From Flavobacterium psychrophilum (GTDB lineage Bacteria > Bacteroidota > Bacteroidia > Flavobacteriales > Flavobacteriaceae): 44,486 nucleotides of DNA. The DNA lies in contig CAMBZB010000018.1 in assembly GCA_945872245.1 (NCBI GenBank), forward strand, positions 1 to 44,486. The letters run 5' to 3'. The position numbers and the translations under genes are program-made. The stretch's first letter is position 1. Each line of letters starts with the position of its first letter. Below are positions 26,158-35,461 of this stretch, in pieces. The notes beneath the pieces are model-generated. The model saw only the letters and a program-made list of their open reading frames with translations. It made no database searches and was not told where the DNA came from.

Positions 26158-27918
26158 CTAAAAATCAAATTTATAATTAGCCCCTAAAACCACTTGAAGT
26201 CCCTGAACGGGATAATTCAGCCATTTTTGATAGTTTTGGTTCGTGATGTTATTAGCTCTCAAAAAAGCAGTTAGTTTTTCACTGTATTTAAATCCAACAT
26301 GGGCATTGACATCAAAATAACCAGCTAAATTTTTCACTACTCTCGGATCAATAACCAATGAGGTCATATAAGATTGTTCCTCTTTTCGTTCGCCCACAAA
26401 AAAAACATTGGCACCAGCATACCATTTTTCTGTAATATTAAAATCAATTTTGGAATCCAACTTTATTGCGGGTAAATTCCAAGCCTCTTTTTGAATGTCA
26501 TTCGTATAACTACTAAAAGTACCATTGATAACTAAAGAAACCTTTTCTGATAAATCGGCTTTGAATTCTCCATAAAAACTCAGTGTTTTCATATCATCAT
26601 AAACCACTTCAAAGGAATTCCCTAATGTATAGCCTTCCTTCATCGTAGAGTTGGCGTATTCATTACTTTTAAACAAGGCTTTGTTTCTTTCATTAACATA
26701 GGAACCCCGAATATTATAGCTAATGTTGTTGGTCAATTTCCCTTTCAATCCTGCAAAAAGATCGTATTGTTTGTCGGTTGGAGCAATGGTCAATCTAGGA
26801 GAAACAAAAGGATTTTCATTTGCAAAATCGTAATAGGTGTTTTGCTCTAGATTCCCTTCTGCCCCCACATAAAATAGCATCAAATCATCAACAACATTGA
26901 ATGAAGCGTTAATTTTTGGATAAATTAAAAGTTGATTATTGTTGTTTTTCATATCCAAACTATAAAACAGTGCGGCTCCGATATTCACCGTCCAACCTTG
27001 CTCATACAATTCAAAGGTAGGGACAATCCCAAAATTGGTATAGCCATATTGTATTGAGTTTGTATTCCAATAATTTCCTTTGAAACTTCCTCCCAAATAA
27101 TCAACAATCGCATTTGTTTTTATAAGTTTTTCATTGATATTTAATTCAAAAGAAGGCTTCAGATAAAATCTATTTTCTGAAGAGCCAAAAGCATCCGAAA
27201 AATGATTTAATTTTAGACTCGCAACTTTAAAAACACTTTCGCTAAAAGTTATTTTACCACCAAAATATAAATTATTATAACTTTGTCCTTCATTTGCTAC
27301 TCTTAATAAAGCAGCTCTTTCTTCAGAGGTTAAGCTATCATAACTAGCTGGCAAACCGTACCAATTATATATTTGGTTTTGATAGCCCAAATCTAAATTC
27401 AAAGACAAATTTTTTCTGTTTGTTCCAAAAGTTAAATCCACGGCAGTTTCATTAAAATTATCCGATACCTCAACACCCTTAATTCCGCCTTGCGAGGAAA
27501 AATGGCTTAGTATTGCCCCAACATAATCGGCTGAATTAAGATTATGGTTTAAGAACAATTCGCCATTTAAAACCCCATAGTTTCCCCCTCCAAAAGTCGC
27601 ATAATTTTGAAATAAATGTGCTTGTTCTTCTTTTTCGATGCCTTCCGCTTTTCCTTTCGAAGGCGTGAATGTAGAAGCCACGGGAAAGGAAAAAATAGTG
27701 TATTTTATGGATTCTTTTTTAGCATTTCCTTCCTCCTCAAGAGCCGGAGTTTCCTTTACCTTAAAGGCATCAGAAATTGTTGGCGTGTAGGTTTTCACCA
27801 CATTTACCACTTCTGTACCGATGTTTTCTTCCTTTTTAGGATCCTTTTTTTGGGCAATTGAAAACTGGGCAATTAGTACTAAGATAAAGGCAAAACTATT
27901 TTTGAAATTGATTTTCAT
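26158..27918 (-). CDS. Outer-membrane beta-barrel protein (TonB-receptor-like, no plug seen)
   Basis: 586 residues with a signal peptide (1-22, LVLIAQFSIAQ). An N-terminal stretch (about 23-100) is rich in Lys and Glu and contains VVNVVKTYTPTISDAFKV; the rest is repeated beta-strand-like segments with a high content of Asn, Tyr and Gly, ending in LQVVLGANYKFDF with a C-terminal aromatic, the pattern of an outer-membrane barrel. I see no TonB box or canonical plug domain, so it is a barrel of the TonB-receptor type without its plug. It is downstream of the TPR gene with 95 nt between, most of it an inverted repeat. The partner TPR protein is probably functionally linked. Confidence 0.75.
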   Translation of the reverse strand: MKINFKNSFAFILVLIAQFSIAQKKDPKKEENIGTEVVNVVKTYTPTISDAFKVKETPALEEEGNAKKESIKYTIFSFPVASTFTPSKGKAEGIEKEEQAHLFQNYATFGGGNYGVLNGELFLNHNLNSADYVGAILSHFSSQGGIKGVEVSDNFNETAVDLTFGTNRKNLSLNLDLGYQNQIYNWYGLPASYDSLTSEERAALLRVANEGQSYNNLYFGGKITFSESVFKVASLKLNHFSDAFGSSENRFYLKPSFELNINEKLIKTNAIVDYLGGSFKGNYWNTNSIQYGYTNFGIVPTFELYEQGWTVNIGAALFYSLDMKNNNNQLLIYPKINASFNVVDDLMLFYVGAEGNLEQNTYYDFANENPFVSPRLTIAPTDKQYDLFAGLKGKLTNNISYNIRGSYVNERNKALFKSNEYANSTMKEGYTLGNSFEVVYDDMKTLSFYGEFKADLSEKVSLVINGTFSSYTNDIQKEAWNLPAIKLDSKIDFNITEKWYAGANVFFVGERKEEQSYMTSLVIDPRVVKNLAGYFDVNAHVGFKYSEKLTAFLRANNITNQNYQKWLNYPVQGLQVVLGANYKFDF

Positions 27919-27939
27919 ATTTTTTGTTTTAATTCAATT

Positions 27940-28013
27940 TTGTCATTGCGAGGAACGAAGCAATCCCATAACGAGATCAACAAATGAGATTGCTTCGTTC
28001 CTCGCAATGACAA
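27940..28013. repeat. Long perfect inverted repeat (26-nt arms)
   Basis: Arm 27940-27965 and arm 27988-28013 are perfect reverse complements (ttgtcattgcgaggaacgaa and onward), with a 22-nt loop. The second arm ends directly at the TPR gene stop codon (TAA at 28016-28014 on the minus strand). It resembles widely dispersed palindromic units of the CATTGCGAGGAACGAAGCAATC type in Bacteroidota and other bacteria. No T run follows, so it is not a standard terminator; in the mRNA it would form a very stable hairpin. Confidence 0.92.
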
Positions 28014-31000
28014 TTAGTTGGTTATCGATGAATTAGTTTTTGATTCTTCATTTTTAATGTTGTCCAATTCTCTCTGTGCTTCTGAAACGACATCAGGGAA
28101 ATCCGTGAAGTTATTTATTACGTTTTCCAAGATATACGTCGCTTGGAAACTGTCTTTCAATTCATAATAATTCTTCGCCATCAGAATTAATCCTTTGGCA
28201 CCAAAATATTTATAACTCGAATAATTTTTGGCTAATTTCTGAACTACTGTGTTTGAAGCTTCAAATTTTCCGTCTTTGTTTTTAAAATAGGCATCATAAT
28301 ATAAGGCTTCGGCGGCCAATTCTCCTTTGGCAATAGTTTGCAATTTGGCATAAGCTGCACGAGTTTTAGCTTCATCACCTGATTGCATTGCCGCTCTTGC
28401 CACAATAATTTGCGCATCACTTTTTACAGTAGAATCGGTTTTGGGGTTTTCCAAAACTTTCTCGGCATAAACAACCGAATTGTCATAATCCTTATTGTCG
28501 TAATAACAGCGCATCAAATTAGATTGGGCAAAGGTTTTGTTTTGAGGAAAATCGGCTTCGTTTTCCAATCGTGACAATACTAGAATTGCTTTGTCACAGT
28601 TGTTGTCTTTTAAGAAAATCTGAGCCAATCGCGACAAAGATTGTTCCGTAAATTCGCTTCGAGGTTGAGTAACCACAAATTCATAATTGGGAATTGATTT
28701 GCTTTCCTGTGCATCAGAAAAATAAGATTGAGCCAAATAAAAATTAGCTTTTAAGGCGTGAATTCCATTTGGGAATTTTGAAACATAACCACTAAATCCT
28801 GCGATAGCTTGCTTGGTATTGTTTTGCAAATATTGTTTTTCGGGTCCTTCATAAGTATCATTATCCAATTCAGCATCAGTGACGGCTACAAAATCCAAAG
28901 TTCGAACCCAAGCAGCGTATTCATCTACTTTACCGTTGTCCACATAAATTAATCGAGCTGTTGCAACAGCTTCTAAAGCTTCGGGAGTTTTAGGAAAATC
29001 TGCGGCCACTTTCTTGAATTTTGTCAAGGCTTGTTCGTCTTTATCTGAATTATAATAAATCAATCCTTGACGCAAAATCGCTCTTGAGGTGTAAGAACCT
29101 TTTTTGAATTCAGTGTTCAAGCGGTCGTATGTGTCAATGGCAAGGTCTTTTTTGTTCTCAGCCACATACGTATTCCCTAGCTCGAACAAGGCATCATCCC
29201 TATATTCTGATTTTGGATACAGTTTCAAAAAGGCGTTGAGTTCTTCAATTTTTTTTTCGTTTTTAGAAACAAAACCATAGCAAATAGCCTTTTGAAAATA
29301 AGCATAATCAGCGTCGACACTTTTTAGTTCGACTACCTTATTATAGGCCTCCAAAGCCGCCGTATATTTTGAAGTCACGAATCGGCAATCGGCCAAACGC
29401 AGGTAGGAATCATTCAAACGAACCTTGTCGTCCTTAACTTTTTCAATCTGGTTTTCGAAAAAATTACCCGCTTGCTCATATTCCTTCAACTTAAAATAAG
29501 CGTAAGCAATATTGTAATTGCTGTTTTTATATTCGGGTGCTTCCTTGGCTCTAGCCGAACCCATAAATTGTTTGTAACTCAACAATGCATTTTTAAAATC
29601 TTCCAAAACATATTCGGTTTCCCCTTTCCAGAATGTTGCTCTGGCAGTAAAAATAGCATCTCTTTGCTCATCGATAGATTTCTCAAATAGTGTTGCCGAT
29701 TCCTGATATTTCCCATCGATGTACAATTCCAATCCACGATAAAAAGCAACTTTTTGATAGGCCGATTTGTTTTCGGGCGATTTATTCTTTTCCAAAAAAA
29801 CCAAGGCTTCCTTGTAGTTTTTGGAAGAAATATAGGAATCTATCAATAGCTTTTCAATCTCCGATTTGCTGGTGTTATTTGGATATTTCTTTATAAAGTC
29901 CATCAAAACGGTTGGAGTAATTTGATAGGAATTCCCAATTTCGTAACTCAATTTAGCATAATTCAAACTGGCATCTTCTTGAATCGAAGTGTTGAATCCC
30001 ATTTCTGAAGCGTTTTTGAAAGCATTCAAGGCTTGTTGTTTTTTATCTAAATTAAGGTAACTTTCTCCCAAATGATAATAAGCATTTTGTGCTACGGCAT
30101 CCTTGCCTCCTATGATTTTATTGAACTGGGAAATGGCGTTTTCGAAATCTTTTTGCATATAATAAGCATACCCTAGTAGATAGAAATCGGTATTGTTCCA
30201 CTTGCTCCTTTTACCTTTGTAAGCTGATAAAAACGGAATGGATTTATCATATTGTTGCAAATTAAAATAGCTTTCGCCAATGATTTTATTCAATTCTGAT
30301 TTTTCTAAAGCATTTGATTTCTCCATCGCTTTGGCGCCTATATTAATCGCTTTTTCAAAATTCCCTTGCTTAAAGTTCATATCTGCTTGATAATACGATA
30401 ATTTTTCCTTGTATTTTTCTGTGCCAGAAACTTGTTCAAAATATTTGGTGGCTTGCTCATAGTCATTGCCTTCATACGCCATAAAACCTAAGTAATACTT
30501 GGCTTGCGAACCATATTCATCTGAATTAACCACTTTATTCAGATTTTTTTTGGCCTCCTTTTTATTTTTCGAACTGTATAAACTATATCCTTTTTGGAAA
30601 TTGAATTTGTCTATTTCGCTGCTTCTTAAATTTATTTCATCTACTTTTTCAAACCATTGTAAGGCATGAGGAAAATCCTCTTGATTGAAATAATAATGTG
30701 CCGCTTCAAGACAAGCCTTATTTTGTTTTATACTTGTGGGATAGTCCGAAACGAAACGTTCCATTAAATCACCAGCGTCTGCCTGGTTAGTTCTAATGGC
30801 GCAACTGGCAACATAATAAGAGCAATCAGACCTCAATTCTTCATTGGCCACAGCCGACTTTACTTTTTCGAAAATTATTTGAGCCGATGGGTATTGGGCA
30901 TCATTAAACAAGGAAAGAGCTTTGTCGAAATCTTTTGAATCATGGGTGTAAATTGCGGATTTTTGTGCAGTAACAGATGTAGCCTGAACAAAAATAAGCA

Positions 31001-31028
31001 GTAATAAAAGCCGAGAAAATTTACGCAT
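28014..31028 (-). CDS. Large TPR-repeat protein
   Basis: 1004 residues with a signal peptide (1-21, ending ATSVTA), so periplasmic or outer-membrane associated. Nearly all of the rest is a chain of tetratricopeptide repeats, each about 34 residues with A-x-x-x-Y/F and Y-x-x-A/G-x-x-x-F features (for example the DFDKALSLFNDAQY, DYEQATKYFEQVS, DEQALTKFKKVAADFP helices). TPR chains provide protein-protein interaction surfaces. The partner is probably the downstream beta-barrel protein; such TPR/barrel pairs are common in Bacteroidota but this one has no function I can name. A TACATTTG box lies upstream of the ATG. Confidence 0.85.
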   Translation of the reverse strand: MRKFSRLLLLLIFVQATSVTAQKSAIYTHDSKDFDKALSLFNDAQYPSAQIIFEKVKSAVANEELRSDCSYYVASCAIRTNQADAGDLMERFVSDYPTSIKQNKACLEAAHYYFNQEDFPHALQWFEKVDEINLRSSEIDKFNFQKGYSLYSSKNKKEAKKNLNKVVNSDEYGSQAKYYLGFMAYEGNDYEQATKYFEQVSGTEKYKEKLSYYQADMNFKQGNFEKAINIGAKAMEKSNALEKSELNKIIGESYFNLQQYDKSIPFLSAYKGKRSKWNNTDFYLLGYAYYMQKDFENAISQFNKIIGGKDAVAQNAYYHLGESYLNLDKKQQALNAFKNASEMGFNTSIQEDASLNYAKLSYEIGNSYQITPTVLMDFIKKYPNNTSKSEIEKLLIDSYISSKNYKEALVFLEKNKSPENKSAYQKVAFYRGLELYIDGKYQESATLFEKSIDEQRDAIFTARATFWKGETEYVLEDFKNALLSYKQFMGSARAKEAPEYKNSNYNIAYAYFKLKEYEQAGNFFENQIEKVKDDKVRLNDSYLRLADCRFVTSKYTAALEAYNKVVELKSVDADYAYFQKAICYGFVSKNEKKIEELNAFLKLYPKSEYRDDALFELGNTYVAENKKDLAIDTYDRLNTEFKKGSYTSRAILRQGLIYYNSDKDEQALTKFKKVAADFPKTPEALEAVATARLIYVDNGKVDEYAAWVRTLDFVAVTDAELDNDTYEGPEKQYLQNNTKQAIAGFSGYVSKFPNGIHALKANFYLAQSYFSDAQESKSIPNYEFVVTQPRSEFTEQSLSRLAQIFLKDNNCDKAILVLSRLENEADFPQNKTFAQSNLMRCYYDNKDYDNSVVYAEKVLENPKTDSTVKSDAQIIVARAAMQSGDEAKTRAAYAKLQTIAKGELAAEALYYDAYFKNKDGKFEASNTVVQKLAKNYSSYKYFGAKGLILMAKNYYELKDSFQATYILENVINNFTDFPDVVSEAQRELDNIKNEESKTNSSITN

Positions 31029-31049
31029 TGTGGTTTTGGTTTAATAATT

Positions 31050-31057
31050 CAAATGTA
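31050..31057 (-). promoter_or_regulatory. -7 box upstream of the TPR gene
   Basis: Minus-strand TACATTTG, exact TAnnTTTG, 22 nt upstream of the ATG at 31028. No upstream TTG at the expected spacing. Confidence 0.5.
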
Positions 31058-31208
31058 TCGTATTCTTAGGGCTATAACGGAGTGCTATTTATTTTTATTA
31101 TGAACATCTTTTTAAACAATTTGGAAACGGAATTTGGAATATTCTTTCGAAAGTGCTTCTTTAGGCATGAACTTTTTAGAAATTCTCCTATGTTGAATAA
31201 AATTTATT

Positions 31209-31238
31209 TTGAATGCAAGCGTTATCTTGCTACTTTTA
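31209..31238 (+). promoter_or_regulatory. Bacteroidota-type promoter of ftsE
   Basis: TTG at 31209-31211, 19 nt, then TACTTTTA at 31231-31238, one mismatch from TAnnTTTG. Same spacing as the promoter before the DUF1573 gene. Transcription would start about 15 nt before the ATG at 31259. Confidence 0.5.
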
Positions 31239-31258
31239 CACAATAAACAAAATCTACT

Positions 31259-31942
31259 ATGTCACAACCGGTATTGTCTTTAAAAAATGTAACTATTACT
31301 CAAGGCGGAAAAATCATTTTGTCCAATGTAAATCTTGAAGTAAATCATGGTGAATTCATTTATATCATCGGAAAAACCGGTTCAGGTAAAAGTAGCTTTA
31401 TGAAGGCTCTTTATGCCGATTTGCCTTTGGCTGAAGGAGAAGGCACTATTGTAAATTTTGATTTGGTCAGTCTAAAAGAGGATGATATCCCATTTTTGAG
31501 AAGAAAGATTGGATTTGTTTTTCAAGATTTCAAATTATTGCCGGATCGTACTGTGAAAGACAATTTACTATTTGTCTTGAAAGCAACAGGTTGGAAAGAC
31601 AATACCGAAATGCAAAATAAAATTGACGAAGTGCTGGACAAAGTAGGCATGAAGGAATTTGCCAATAAAATGCCACACCAACTCTCTGGTGGGGAACAGC
31701 AAAGAGTTGCCATTGCCAGAGCCTTACTCAACGACCCTGAATTCATTCTTGCTGATGAACCAACAGGAAATCTTGATCCTCAAACTAGCATAGAAGTGCT
31801 TGATGTTTTGAGAAAAATAAACGCCACCGGAAAAACTGTTATTATGGCTACTCACGATTATGCGTTATTGATGAAATTTCCATCCAAAACGTTGAAATGT
31901 GAAGACATGAAACTTTTTGAAGTGGTTCAAAAACCGGTGTAA
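31259..31942 (+). CDS. ftsE: Cell-division ABC ATPase FtsE
   Basis: ATP-binding partner of the membrane protein FtsX; the complex regulates peptidoglycan hydrolases at the division site. 227 residues with the complete ABC motif set: Walker A GKTGSGKS (38-45), Q-loop Q89 in FVFQD, signature LSGGE (142-146), Walker B ILADEP (163-168), and switch H199. The length and the [10 protein letters not shown] region are FtsE-like. FtsX is not adjacent; in flavobacteria it usually lies elsewhere. It overlaps the next glycosyltransferase by one base (TAATG), so translation may be coupled. LolD-type ATPases are the alternative. Confidence 0.85.
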   Translation: MSQPVLSLKNVTITQGGKIILSNVNLEVNHGEFIYIIGKTGSGKSSFMKALYADLPLAEGEGTIVNFDLVSLKEDDIPFLRRKIGFVFQDFKLLPDRTVKDNLLFVLKATGWKDNTEMQNKIDEVLDKVGMKEFANKMPHQLSGGEQQRVAIARALLNDPEFILADEPTGNLDPQTSIEVLDVLRKINATGKTVIMATHDYALLMKFPSKTLKCEDMKLFEVVQKPV

Positions 31943-32835
31943 TGCTTTCGATACTTATTCCAACATTTAATTACAATGTATTCCCATTAGTTTCGGAATT
32001 ACAAGAACAATGCTTGGAGTCCAAAATAGATTTTGAAATTTTGTGTCAAGATGACGCTTCCAATTCAAAATTGAATGAAGAAAATGAAATTATAAATTCA
32101 CTTGAAAATTGTTCTTTTTTTGTAAATAGCAACAATCTTGGAAGAGGGAAAAACATCAATTCATTAGCGGAAAAAGCAAAACACGACTACTTACTCATTT
32201 TAGATTGCGACACTTTTCCAACTCAAAATAATTTTATAAAAAATTACATCTCAACAACCAATAATATTGAGAATCTTGTTGTTTTTGGAGGAATCCAGTA
32301 TAAAAAAGAAAAACCAGAAAACGAAAAACTGCTGCGTTGGATTTATGGCAACGCACGGGAATCTCTTTCGGTAGAAAAACGAAATACTAATCCTAATGGA
32401 AATGCATTAACTTCAAATATATTAATAAAAAAAAACATCTTCATTTTAAATAAATTTGATACATCAATTACAAAATATGGTTATGAAGATTTGGTGTTTT
32501 TATCCGATTTAGAAAAAAAAGGAATTTTAGTTACACACATCGAAAATACTACTTATCATCTTGGTTTGGAAACCTCACAACAGTTTTTAGAGAAAACCAA
32601 AATTGCCTTGGAAAATCTAAAAATAATATCAAAATCGAGATCTTTCAATGTTTCTGATAGTAAACTTTTGGAGTTTTGTGTTTTATTAAAAAGACTTTAT
32701 TTATCGACCTTCATCTCCTTTATATTCAAAAAAACTGAACGAATTATTGAACGTAATTTATTGTCTAAAAAACCTTCTTTGTTGCTTTTTGATTTTTATA
32801 AATTAGGGTGTTATTGTTTAAAATCTAGTTCCTAA
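31942..32835 (+). CDS. Glycosyltransferase, family 2 type
   Basis: 297 residues. N-terminal nucleotide-sugar binding motif SILIPTFNYN (3-12) and DDASN; the metal-binding DxD appears as ILDCDTF (about 86-92). YGYEDLVFL (about 180-188) resembles the acceptor-base segment of chondroitin-polymerase-like enzymes. It has no transmembrane anchor but a hydrophobic, Lys-rich C-terminus. Sugar donor and acceptor are not evident. It is coupled to ftsE by a one-base overlap and its last 11 bases overlap the end of a converging glycosyltransferase gene. Confidence 0.85.
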   Translation: MLSILIPTFNYNVFPLVSELQEQCLESKIDFEILCQDDASNSKLNEENEIINSLENCSFFVNSNNLGRGKNINSLAEKAKHDYLLILDCDTFPTQNNFIKNYISTTNNIENLVVFGGIQYKKEKPENEKLLRWIYGNARESLSVEKRNTNPNGNALTSNILIKKNIFILNKFDTSITKYGYEDLVFLSDLEKKGILVTHIENTTYHLGLETSQQFLEKTKIALENLKIISKSRSFNVSDSKLLEFCVLLKRLYLSTFISFIFKKTERIIERNLLSKKPSLLLFDFYKLGCYCLKSSS

Positions 32836-33916
32836 TTAACTCTTCAAAAAACTTTTTCCATTGCATCATAATAATGTACAAATCATATTTTGAAATGCTA
32901 TTTTTGGCGTTTTGACCCATTTGTATTCTCAAATTTTCATCTTCGATAAGCAATTCTATTTTTTGAACAAATGTATCTAAATTCCCATTTTCAACAAGAA
33001 ATCCATTTTCATTGTTTTGAATAATAGCCCTTGGCCCGCAAGGACAGTCGTATGCAACACAAGGCAGACCTGACGCCATAGCCTCCAAAAGAACCATAGG
33101 AAATCCTTCGTAATGAGACGTCATAATATAAAATGATGCATTGAGATATTTATAGTTAATATCCTTAACAGGTTCATAAAATGAAACATTATCGTTAATT
33201 TTTAAAGACTGAGCAAGTTGTTCCAAATTTAAATCCGCACTGTATTTTCCATAAATTTCAAGTTTCCAATCTGGATATTTTTCGACTACTTTTTCCCAAA
33301 TTAACAACAATCTATCTAATCCTTTTTCATAAGAATGTCTGGCTACAGTAATTACTTTTTTGGAATTTAAATTAGGAAATTGATTAGTATTAAACCACAA
33401 TGGATTAGGTATTACAACTCCATTTGTCACATTCCATTCTTTCAAGCTTTCATTTGATAAAGCAATGAATTTGGAGAACTTATTTACTGAATAACCTTTA
33501 AATAATAATTTCAATTGATTTAAAAACTGGTATTTATTTATCTTTTTTTCTTCAATAAATATAGATCCGTGACATTCAAAAACAATAGGAATTTTGGTTT
33601 TTAAAATAAATGGAATCGTGTATGCTTTTAATCCATTATCACAAACTAGAATTATATCTGGACTAATAGCTTTAATTTTATTGTTTAGTGCTTTTCGATA
33701 AGAATTAATAAACTCAAAGCAAGAACCCTTCAACATTATATCATGAAAAAAAATCTTCTTGCTAAAGGAATAAAATAAAGGGGAATTACCATTGTTTTGA
33801 GTAAGAATATGAACATCATACCCTAACTTTTCGAGGAAATAATTCGCTTTTATGGAGAGAACTCTGGAAACACCCCCTTCGTTATTAATATTGGGAACTA
33901 TATAAAGAATTTTCAT
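32825..33916 (-). CDS. Glycosyltransferase, family 4 type
   Basis: 363 residues, GT-B fold, retaining. N-terminal VPNINNEGGVSRVLSI (residues 7-22), a Rossmann-like acceptor domain, then VARHSYEKGLDRLLLIW as the start of the donor domain. The GT4 E-x7-E motif is present as EGFPMVLLE followed by AMASGLPCVAYDCPCGPRAII; the PCGP sequence is shared with the second GT4 in this locus. It is the last gene of a three-gene minus-strand unit with the FdtA-like isomerase (4-nt overlap) and the other GT4. Sugar specificity unknown. Confidence 0.88.
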   Translation of the reverse strand: MKILYIVPNINNEGGVSRVLSIKANYFLEKLGYDVHILTQNNGNSPLFYSFSKKIFFHDIMLKGSCFEFINSYRKALNNKIKAISPDIILVCDNGLKAYTIPFILKTKIPIVFECHGSIFIEEKKINKYQFLNQLKLLFKGYSVNKFSKFIALSNESLKEWNVTNGVVIPNPLWFNTNQFPNLNSKKVITVARHSYEKGLDRLLLIWEKVVEKYPDWKLEIYGKYSADLNLEQLAQSLKINDNVSFYEPVKDINYKYLNASFYIMTSHYEGFPMVLLEAMASGLPCVAYDCPCGPRAIIQNNENGFLVENGNLDTFVQKIELLIEDENLRIQMGQNAKNSISKYDLYIIMMQWKKFFEELIRN

Positions 33917-34305
33917 TCTATTGAATCTAAAAAATCTTCATAAATCCGAATATAATCCTCTTCTTTGAATATATCGGACGCCAAAACTAAGCAAACTGCT
34001 CCTGATGAAAAATTTTCCAATTCTCTCCAAATATTGTAATTTATTAATAACCCTTTGTCTGGCTTATTTAAAGTAATAATTTTAACTGAATTTCCATCTT
34101 TTAAAACAACATCAAAGCTACCAGAAATGGCAATTAATACTTGCTGCAACTCTTTATGGGCATGTCCTCCTCGTTTTGCAGAACTTGGGATGTCATACAA
34201 ATAATAAACTCTTTTTATTTCAAAAGGAATAACATTATTTTCTACTACAGCAATATTACCTAGACTATTTTCAATTTTTGGGATATCTAATATTTCTATA
34301 TTCAT
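33913..34305 (-). CDS. dTDP-4-keto-6-deoxyglucose 3,4-ketoisomerase (FdtA/QdtA-like cupin)
   Basis: 130 residues of the WxcM/FdtA cupin family. Converts dTDP-4-keto-6-deoxyglucose to the 3-keto isomer, the step before 3-amination in the route to 3-amino-3,6-dideoxyhexoses. The characteristic RGGHAHKELQQVLIAISGS segment (45-63) with H48 and H50, equivalent to the His49/His51 pair in FdtA, is intact, followed by SFDVVLKDG and the GLLINYNIWRELENFS segment. Whether it makes the Fuc3N or Qui3N branch is not visible. Its partner aminotransferase is 5 kb away on the same strand, in a separate transcription unit. Confidence 0.88.
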   Translation of the reverse strand: MNIEILDIPKIENSLGNIAVVENNVIPFEIKRVYYLYDIPSSAKRGGHAHKELQQVLIAISGSFDVVLKDGNSVKIITLNKPDKGLLINYNIWRELENFSSGAVCLVLASDIFKEEDYIRIYEDFLDSIE

Positions 34306-34308
34306 TTC

Positions 34309-35424
34309 TTAAATTTCAGTTTCGTTTTCATTTATATTTAACAAATCTAACCATTGTTTACCAATATTATCTAATAGGAATGGTTTTATGCTTTGTAATG
34401 AATTTTTTTTACAATATTGATATAATTTTTCATCGAATAATAACAAATTAATTGCTTCTGTAAGTTTTTCTGTGTTTTGATTTTCTACTAAAATTCCATT
34501 TACTTTATCAATAATAATTGCATTTGGACCACAAGGACAATCAAAAGCCACAACAGGAGTTTGACAAGCCAAAGATTCAATAAGAACATTGGCAAACCCT
34601 TCATTTCTGCTACTGAGAACTAAAAACCTAGCTTTTTTTAGATATTTAAAAGGATTATTTTGGTAACCCAATAAATCCACTAAATTTTCTACGTTGTTAT
34701 CCAATGCAACCTTTTTCAATATTTTCTGATCTCCATTTCCCAATATTACAAGATGAATATTTTTTTGCGGTAAATTTGAATTTGCATAGCTTAAAATTAA
34801 TTTATCAAATTGCTTTATGTCATTCTCAAACTGACCTATTGCAATAATATATTCGAAGTTAATATCTACTTCATCATGGCAACCGGCAATAACTTCATCA
34901 AGATTAATCGGATTGGCAATAGTTACAATGTTTTTTAAATTATGTTTACTTGTTATTAACTCCTCCATCTGTTTCACGATGGCAACATTTGCATGACAAT
35001 GATTATACATTAACCTCGTTAGCCAAGAATTATTGGGCATATAATGATCAATCAGAAAACTATGAACTGTAAAAATTGTCTTTGTATTATAAATAAATCT
35101 TGACAGAATTAATTCCTGAAGAACCTTTGTACGAAAACGAAAATCGATGATAAAGTCAAAATCATTATTATTCAAATAATTTCGCAAGGCCTTGAGTCGC
35201 TTAAATTTGTTAATTAAACCATTGCTACTATTTTTCAATGTCCCTAAATTAACAAGCTTTCCAGAATAAGGAAAAGAAACTTCATCTAAAACAATAATAT
35301 TATGCACCTCGATTCCATGTTTTTCAAAAAAAATTGACAGTGTAGCCATTACTTTATCACTACCTCCTCCGCTCAAACGATACCCTATTAGAGCAATTTT
35401 ATATTTATTGTCGGCTGATATCAT
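34309..35424 (-). CDS. Glycosyltransferase, family 4 type (second)
   Basis: Start at 35424 (MISADNKYKIALIGYRLSGGGS) is chosen because it begins right before the first beta-strand; the longer frame from 35502 would start upstream of the divergent gene and would add 26 unlikely residues. The product has 371 residues with GT-B layout: a GGGS loop near the N-terminus, IAIGQFENDIKQFDKLI at the donor-domain start, and EGFANVLIESLACQTPVVAFDCPCGPNAI with the E-x7-E motif. It ends 3 nt before the FdtA-like gene. Donor and acceptor unknown. Confidence 0.87.
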   Translation of the reverse strand: MISADNKYKIALIGYRLSGGGSDKVMATLSIFFEKHGIEVHNIIVLDEVSFPYSGKLVNLGTLKNSSNGLINKFKRLKALRNYLNNNDFDFIIDFRFRTKVLQELILSRFIYNTKTIFTVHSFLIDHYMPNNSWLTRLMYNHCHANVAIVKQMEELITSKHNLKNIVTIANPINLDEVIAGCHDEVDINFEYIIAIGQFENDIKQFDKLILSYANSNLPQKNIHLVILGNGDQKILKKVALDNNVENLVDLLGYQNNPFKYLKKARFLVLSSRNEGFANVLIESLACQTPVVAFDCPCGPNAIIIDKVNGILVENQNTEKLTEAINLLLFDEKLYQYCKKNSLQSIKPFLLDNIGKQWLDLLNINENETEI

Positions 35425-35446
35425 TATGGATTTCTTATTTTCGTAA

Positions 35447-35454
35447 CAAATATA
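35447..35454 (-). promoter_or_regulatory. -7 box for the minus-strand glycan genes
   Basis: Minus-strand TATATTTG, exact TAnnTTTG, 22 nt upstream of the GT4 ATG at 35424, within the short 37-nt divergent gap to the glycosyltransferase on the plus strand. No TTG at the usual spacing. Confidence 0.45.
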
Positions 35455-35461
35455 AACATTC

